From CAYGLV01 sp964351025 (lineage in GTDB: Bacteria; Actinomycetota; Thermoleophilia; Gaiellales; Gaiellaceae): a stretch of DNA of 21,272 nucleotides. The stretch spans positions 1-21,272 of the forward strand of contig CAYGLV010000042.1 of the NCBI GenBank assembly GCA_964351025.1, in the 5' to 3' direction. Of this stretch, positions 17,722-21,272 are shown in pieces; the stretch's first letter is position 1; each line of letters starts with the position of its first letter. The notes beneath the pieces were generated by a model. It did not search any database. It was not told where the DNA came from and saw only the letters and a program-made list of their open reading frames with translations. The translations under genes and the position numbers were made by a program.

Positions 17722-18813
17722 GTGAAGATCGCGGTCCCGAAGGAGAGCGCCCAGGGTGAGTGTCGCGTGGCGCTCGTGCCGGAGACCGTTCAGCGTCTGA
17801 GCACTGCGGGTTTCGAGATCGTGGTCGAGCGGGGAGCCGGCCGGGCCGCGACTTTCCTCGACGAGGCCTACCTGGAAGCCGGCGCGGCACTCGCAGATGC
17901 AGCCGCTCTCTACGACGGCTGCGCCGGGGTCGCCCGCGTCGCACCGCCGAGCGCCGACGAGACCGCCGCGTTGGCGTCGGGCACCGTGCTCATCGGCTTC
18001 CTCGCCCCGCTCACAGACCTGGAGGGGGTCGAGCGCCTGCGTGCCCGCGGCGTCGTCGGCTTCGCGATGGAGTCGATCCCGCGCACGACACGCGCCCAGG
18101 CGATGGACGCCCTCTCCTCGCAGGCCACGGTGGCGGGCTACAAGGCTGTCCTGCTCGCCGCCGACCGGCTGCCACGGCTCTTCCCCATGCTGATGACCGC
18201 CGCGGGGACAGTCGCGCCGGCAAAGGTGCTCGTGCTCGGCGCGGGCGTCGCCGGCCTCCAGGCGATCGCGACCGCGCGGCGCCTCGGCGCCGTCGTCGCC
18301 GGCTTCGACGTCCGTCCTGCCGTCAAGGAGCAGGTCGAGAGCCTCGGAGCCACGTTCCTCGACCTCGGCGTGCGGGGTGAGGAGACCGAGGGCGGCTATG
18401 CGAAGGAGTTGACGGCGGAGCAGCAGGCCCAGCAGCAAGCGGAGCTCGAGAAGCGGCTGCCCGACTACGACGTCGTCGTCACCACCGCGCTCGTCCCGGG
18501 ACGGCCGGCGCCGCGTCTCATCCCCGCGAGTGCCGTTGCGCGGATGCGCCTCGGCTCGGTGATCGTGGACCTCGCCGCGGAGGCGGGTGGCAACTGCGAG
18601 CTGACCGTCCCCGGTGAGGAGGCCGTCAGCGAGGGCGTCACGCTCGTCGGGTACACGAACCTGCCGTCACAGATGCCGTACCACGCAAGCCAGCTCTACT
18701 CGCGCAATGTCGCCGCGCTCCTGACCCACCTCGCGCCGGGCGGCGAGCTGACGCTCGACTACGCCGACGAGATCACGGCCGGCGCGTGCGTGACGCGAAA
18801 GGAGACGTCATAG
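17722..18813 (+). CDS. pntAA: NAD(P) transhydrogenase subunit alpha part 1 (NAD-binding)
   Basis: A 363-residue domain I of proton-translocating transhydrogenase, which transfers hydride between NADH and NADP at the membrane. It begins with the family opening MKIAVPKES, has SSQATVAGYKAV at 132-143 and the NAD Rossmann loop VLGAGVAGLQAIATARRLGA (171-190), then RPAVKEQVESLGA (198-210). The transmembrane part is a separate gene, as in the three-subunit actinobacterial/Rhodospirillum type, unlike the fused E. coli PntA. The GTG start lacks a Shine-Dalgarno but sits 6 nt from TAGACT. Its TAG stop overlaps the probable ATA start of pntAB. Confidence 0.95.
   Translation: MKIAVPKESAQGECRVALVPETVQRLSTAGFEIVVERGAGRAATFLDEAYLEAGAALADAAALYDGCAGVARVAPPSADETAALASGTVLIGFLAPLTDLEGVERLRARGVVGFAMESIPRTTRAQAMDALSSQATVAGYKAVLLAADRLPRLFPMLMTAAGTVAPAKVLVLGAGVAGLQAIATARRLGAVVAGFDVRPAVKEQVESLGATFLDLGVRGEETEGGYAKELTAEQQAQQQAELEKRLPDYDVVVTTALVPGRPAPRLIPASAVARMRLGSVIVDLAAEAGGNCELTVPGEEAVSEGVTLVGYTNLPSQMPYHASQLYSRNVAALLTHLAPGGELTLDYADEITAGACVTRKETS
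18798..18804 (+). promoter_or_regulatory. Shine-Dalgarno pointing to an ATA start for pntAB
   Basis: AAAGGAG ends 5 nt before ATA at 18810. No ATG, GTG or TTG lies at the proper spacing in the pntAB frame. The only in-frame upstream start, GTG at 18786, is upstream of this ribosome site and lacks one of its own. Confidence 0.6.
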
Positions 18814-19118
18814 ACACGTCCTTCCTGACCGAGCTGACCGTGCTCGCGCTCGCGATCTTCCTCGGCTTCGAGGTGATCTCGAAGGTGCCCGCGCTGCTGC
18901 ACACGCCGCTCATGTCGGGCACGAACGCGATCCACGGCATCGTCGTCGTCGGCGCGATTCTCGTCGCCGGACGGCCCGATGCAGACACCGTGACGCGGAT
19001 CATCGGCTTCTTCGCCGTCGTGCTCGGCACGGCGAACGTCGTCGGCGGTTTCGTCGTCACTGACCGCATGCTCGAGATGTTCAAGCGCAAGCCGACCGAG
19101 AGGAAGGATGCGGAGTGA
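18810..19118 (+). CDS. pntAB: NAD(P) transhydrogenase subunit alpha part 2 (membrane)
   Basis: About 102 residues, the small membrane subunit carrying part of the proton channel. It has the hallmark VPALLHTPLMSGTNAIHGIVVVGA and three to four hydrophobic helices, ending in a basic tail. The start is unusual: a strong Shine-Dalgarno points to ATA at 18810, which overlaps the pntAA stop as ATAG and puts the first residue where family members normally begin (a short D/T-rich lead into the first helix). The conventional alternative is GTG at 18786, adding eight charged residues without its own Shine-Dalgarno. It ends in a GTGA overlap with pntB. Confidence 0.92.
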   Translation: MDTSFLTELTVLALAIFLGFEVISKVPALLHTPLMSGTNAIHGIVVVGAILVAGRPDADTVTRIIGFFAVVLGTANVVGGFVVTDRMLEMFKRKPTERKDAE

Positions 19119-20503
19119 GTGCGAACCTCACCCAGCTCCTCTTTCTCGCGACGATCATCTCGTTCATCCTTGCGCTCCGCTTCCTCTCATCGCCGAAGCG
19201 GGCGCGGCTCGGCAACCAACTCGGCGCGGTCGGCATGCTGCTCGCGATCGTCGTCGTGCTCTCGCAGAAGGGGCTCGAGAGCTACGGGCTGATGGCGATC
19301 GCGATGGCTATCGGCGCGATCATCGGTGCGCCCGCCGCGCGCAAGGTGAAGATGACCGCGATGCCGCAGATGGTGGCGCTCTTCAACGGCGTCGGTGGCG
19401 GCGCGGCAGCTCTCGTTGCGCTCGCCGAGTTCCACAACCTCGCACCGGCACCGGGACGGCTCGACGCCAACGAGTCGGTTTCGATTCTGCTCTCTGCGCT
19501 GATCGGCTCGGTCTCGTTCGCCGGCTCGCTGATCGCCTTCGCGAAGCTCCAGGAGCTGCTCAGCGGCCGCCCGATCGTCTACCCGGGCCAGAAGCTCGTC
19601 AACGCGGCGATCATCGGCGCCGCGGTGACCCTCGCAGTCGTCGTCGTCGCGGGCACCGAGGAGCAGTGGCTCGTCGTGGCGCTGATCGGCGCGGCGCTCG
19701 TCTTCGGCGTGCTCTTCGTGCTGCCGATCGGCGGCGCGGACATGCCCGTTGTGATCTCCCTGCTCAACGCCTTCACGGGTCTCGCGGCCTCCGCAACCGG
19801 CTTCGTCCTGCACGAGAACGTGCTGATCGTGAGCGGGATGCTCGTCGGGGCCTCGGGCACGCTGCTGACGCTGAAGATGGGCAAGGCGATGAACCGCTCG
19901 ATCGCCAACGTGCTCTTCGGTGCGTTCGGCCAGGTTCAGACCGGCAGCGGCGCCACGATCGCAGAGGGCCGCTCGGTGCGCGCGACCTCAGCCGAGGACG
20001 TCGCGATCATGCTCTCGTACGCCCGCAAGGTCGTGTTCGTGCCGGGCTACGGGCTCGCGGTCGCCCAAGCGCAGCACGACTGCCGCGGGCTCGGGGAGCT
20101 GCTCGAGGAGCGCGGCGTGGACGTCAAGTACGGCATCCATCCGGTCGCGGGCCGGATGCCGGGCCACATGAACGTCCTGCTCGCCGAGGCCAACGTGCCG
20201 TACGACGAGCTGTACGAGATGGACGAGATCAACGCCGACCTGCCGCAGACTGACGTCGTGCTCATCCTCGGTGCCAACGACGTCGTCAACCCAGCCGCGA
20301 AGACCGATCCGTCGAGCCCGATCTACGGCATGCCGATCATCGAGGTGAGCAAGGCTGCGGCCGTGGTCGTCGTCAAGCGCAGCATGAGCCCCGGCTTCGC
20401 CGGCATCGACAACCCGCTCTTCTACGAGGAGAAGACGTCGATGCTGTTCGCCGATGCGAAGGCCGCGCTCGAGCAGATCGCCGCAGCCGTCAAGGCGCTC
20501 TAG
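19115..20503 (+). CDS. pntB: NAD(P) transhydrogenase subunit beta
   Basis: A 462-residue subunit of normal length. Residues 1 to about 265 form the multi-helix membrane domain II, including KMTAMPQMVALFNGVGGGAA (near 80-99). The C-terminal domain III binds NADP(H) and is recognised by VFVPGYGLAVAQAQH, then GIHPVAGRMPGHMNVLLAEA, LILGANDVVNPAA and a KRSMSPGFAG loop. The GTG start overlaps the pntAB stop by 4 nt, with a purine-rich AGGAAGGA about 10 nt upstream. Together with pntAA and pntAB it forms a complete transhydrogenase for NADPH supply. Its stop shares CTAG with the convergent ABC permease gene. Confidence 0.96.
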   Translation: MSANLTQLLFLATIISFILALRFLSSPKRARLGNQLGAVGMLLAIVVVLSQKGLESYGLMAIAMAIGAIIGAPAARKVKMTAMPQMVALFNGVGGGAAALVALAEFHNLAPAPGRLDANESVSILLSALIGSVSFAGSLIAFAKLQELLSGRPIVYPGQKLVNAAIIGAAVTLAVVVVAGTEEQWLVVALIGAALVFGVLFVLPIGGADMPVVISLLNAFTGLAASATGFVLHENVLIVSGMLVGASGTLLTLKMGKAMNRSIANVLFGAFGQVQTGSGATIAEGRSVRATSAEDVAIMLSYARKVVFVPGYGLAVAQAQHDCRGLGELLEERGVDVKYGIHPVAGRMPGHMNVLLAEANVPYDELYEMDEINADLPQTDVVLILGANDVVNPAAKTDPSSPIYGMPIIEVSKAAAVVVVKRSMSPGFAGIDNPLFYEEKTSMLFADAKAALEQIAAAVKAL

Positions 20504-21237
20504 GGCGTCCGCCGGCGCAGGGTCACCGCGCCGAGCGCGAGCGCGAGGAACGTCGTGCCGAGCGTCACCGCGACGTCGAGCGCGAACCGTGAGCCGAGCT
20601 CGGGCGCCTGGGTCGCCCGGCGCAGCGCGTCGTAGGAGTACGTGAGCGGCAGCACGTCGGAGACGAGCTGGAGCCAGCGCGCCATCTCGTCCCGCGGCAC
20701 GAAGAGCCCGCAGAGCAGCATCTGCGGGAAGACGAAGGCGGGCATGAACTGCACCGCCTGGAACTCCGTGCGCGCGAACGCGCTGACGAAGAGGCCGAGC
20801 GCCATACCGAGCGTCGCGTTGCCGATCGCGAGCGCAACGACGACGAGGGGTGAGCGATCGACCTCGAGATCGAGCAGGCCGAACGCCACAGCCGAGACGA
20901 CGGACGCCTGAACCGCGGCGACGAGCGCGAAGGCGAGCCCGTACCCGAGCAGCAGGTCGAGCTTTGCGAGCGGCATCGTCATCAGCCGCTCGAGCGTTCC
21001 CGAGACCCGCTCGCGCAGCATCGTGATCGACGTGACGATGAACATGCTCACGAACGGGAAGAGACCGAGGATCGGCCCGCCGATCGACTGGAACACGCGC
21101 GGCCGGTCGGCGAAGAGCTCGTGCAGAAGGGCGACGAGCACCGTCGGGACGGCGATCAGGAGCGCGATCGTGCGCGGGTCGCGGCGAAGCTGGGTCAGCA
21201 CGCGCAGCGCCGTGCCAAGGGTGACGCGCGCGCTCAT
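20500..21237 (-). CDS. ABC-2 type transporter permease
   Basis: A 245-residue membrane protein with about six hydrophobic helices and the ABC-2 permease hallmark RERVSGTLERLMTMPL near residues 75-90, located between helices 2 and 3. The C-terminal half contains FVFPQMLLCGLFVPRDEM and a closing helix with a basic tail. It resembles DrrB/YhhJ-like drug or lipid exporters that work with a separate ATPase subunit. The ATG at 21237 overlaps the stop of an upstream frame by 4 nt (ATGA), and that frame is probably the ATPase subunit. The substrate is unknown. Confidence 0.9.
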   Translation of the reverse strand: MSARVTLGTALRVLTQLRRDPRTIALLIAVPTVLVALLHELFADRPRVFQSIGGPILGLFPFVSMFIVTSITMLRERVSGTLERLMTMPLAKLDLLLGYGLAFALVAAVQASVVSAVAFGLLDLEVDRSPLVVVALAIGNATLGMALGLFVSAFARTEFQAVQFMPAFVFPQMLLCGLFVPRDEMARWLQLVSDVLPLTYSYDALRRATQAPELGSRFALDVAVTLGTTFLALALGAVTLRRRTP

Positions 21238-21272
21238 GCGCGTCCCTCGCCGGCGTCAGCTCCCGCCGGGCA
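21234..21272 (-). CDS. C-terminal end of an upstream gene, probably the ABC ATPase (partial)
   Basis: The last 39 nt on the minus strand form an open frame of 12 codons ending in TGA, overlapping the permease start as ATGA. The visible tail is short, Gly/Ala/Glu-rich and not diagnostic. The call as an ABC ATP-binding protein rests only on its position before an ABC-2 permease. Confidence 0.4.
   Translation of the reverse strand, partial: CPAGADAGEGRA

Overview
The window is a dense, very GC-rich stretch of bacterial chromosome. It uses GTG and TTG starts freely, its two tRNA genes do not encode CCA, and several genes look leaderless (a TANNNT box only 6-10 nt before the start codon). With a short Ppx, a three-gene pnt transhydrogenase and an AddAB-like rather than RecBCD nuclease, this suggests a high-GC actinobacterium, possibly Thermoleophilia (Gaiellales/Solirubrobacterales-like). 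That placement is an inference from style and gene content. No IS element, phage gene, CRISPR array or plasmid function was seen, and no stretch over 300 bases lacks a gene.

Layout. 1-2.1 kb: initiator tRNA and a PAP2-type membrane enzyme on the minus strand, divergent from a small membrane/coiled-coil protein and an exopolyphosphatase. 2.1-4.6 kb (minus): DUF3105 membrane-anchored protein, tRNA-Leu(UAA), glutamate dehydrogenase and a two-CBS protein. 4.7-5.9 kb (plus): rmuC. 5.9-7.0 kb (minus): an eRF1/Vms1-like (baeRF) protein with a zinc-knuckle tail. 7.2-8.6 kb (plus): trxB followed by a zinc-ribbon/PAS protein. 8.6-15.5 kb (minus): an overlapping DNA-repair operon, addB-like > addA-like > nth. 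15.6-15.8 kb (minus): a 64-residue zinc-ribbon protein with a basic AT-hook-like tail and a strong terminator hairpin. 16.0-17.1 kb (plus): a divergent isocitrate dehydrogenase-family enzyme. 17.1-17.6 kb (minus): a stand-alone HD-GYP protein. 17.7-20.5 kb (plus): pntAA-pntAB-pntB. 20.5-21.3 kb (minus): an ABC-2 permease and the last codons of an upstream gene.

Most of this is housekeeping: nitrogen/carbon redox (Gdh, IDH-like, transhydrogenase, TrxB), double-strand-break and base-excision repair (AddAB, Nth, RmuC) and signalling (HD-GYP, PAS, CBS). The genes are packed by 1-4 nt overlaps. Three convergent pairs end in a shared CTAG that gives TAG on both strands. The observations most worth a second look are the mirror-image leaderless promoters at 828/864, the apparent AUA start of pntAB, the Fe-S cysteine quartets in both AddA- and AddB-like proteins, the baeRF/Vms1-like protein, the zinc-ribbon/PAS partner of trxB and the eukaryote-like active site of the short IDH homologue.
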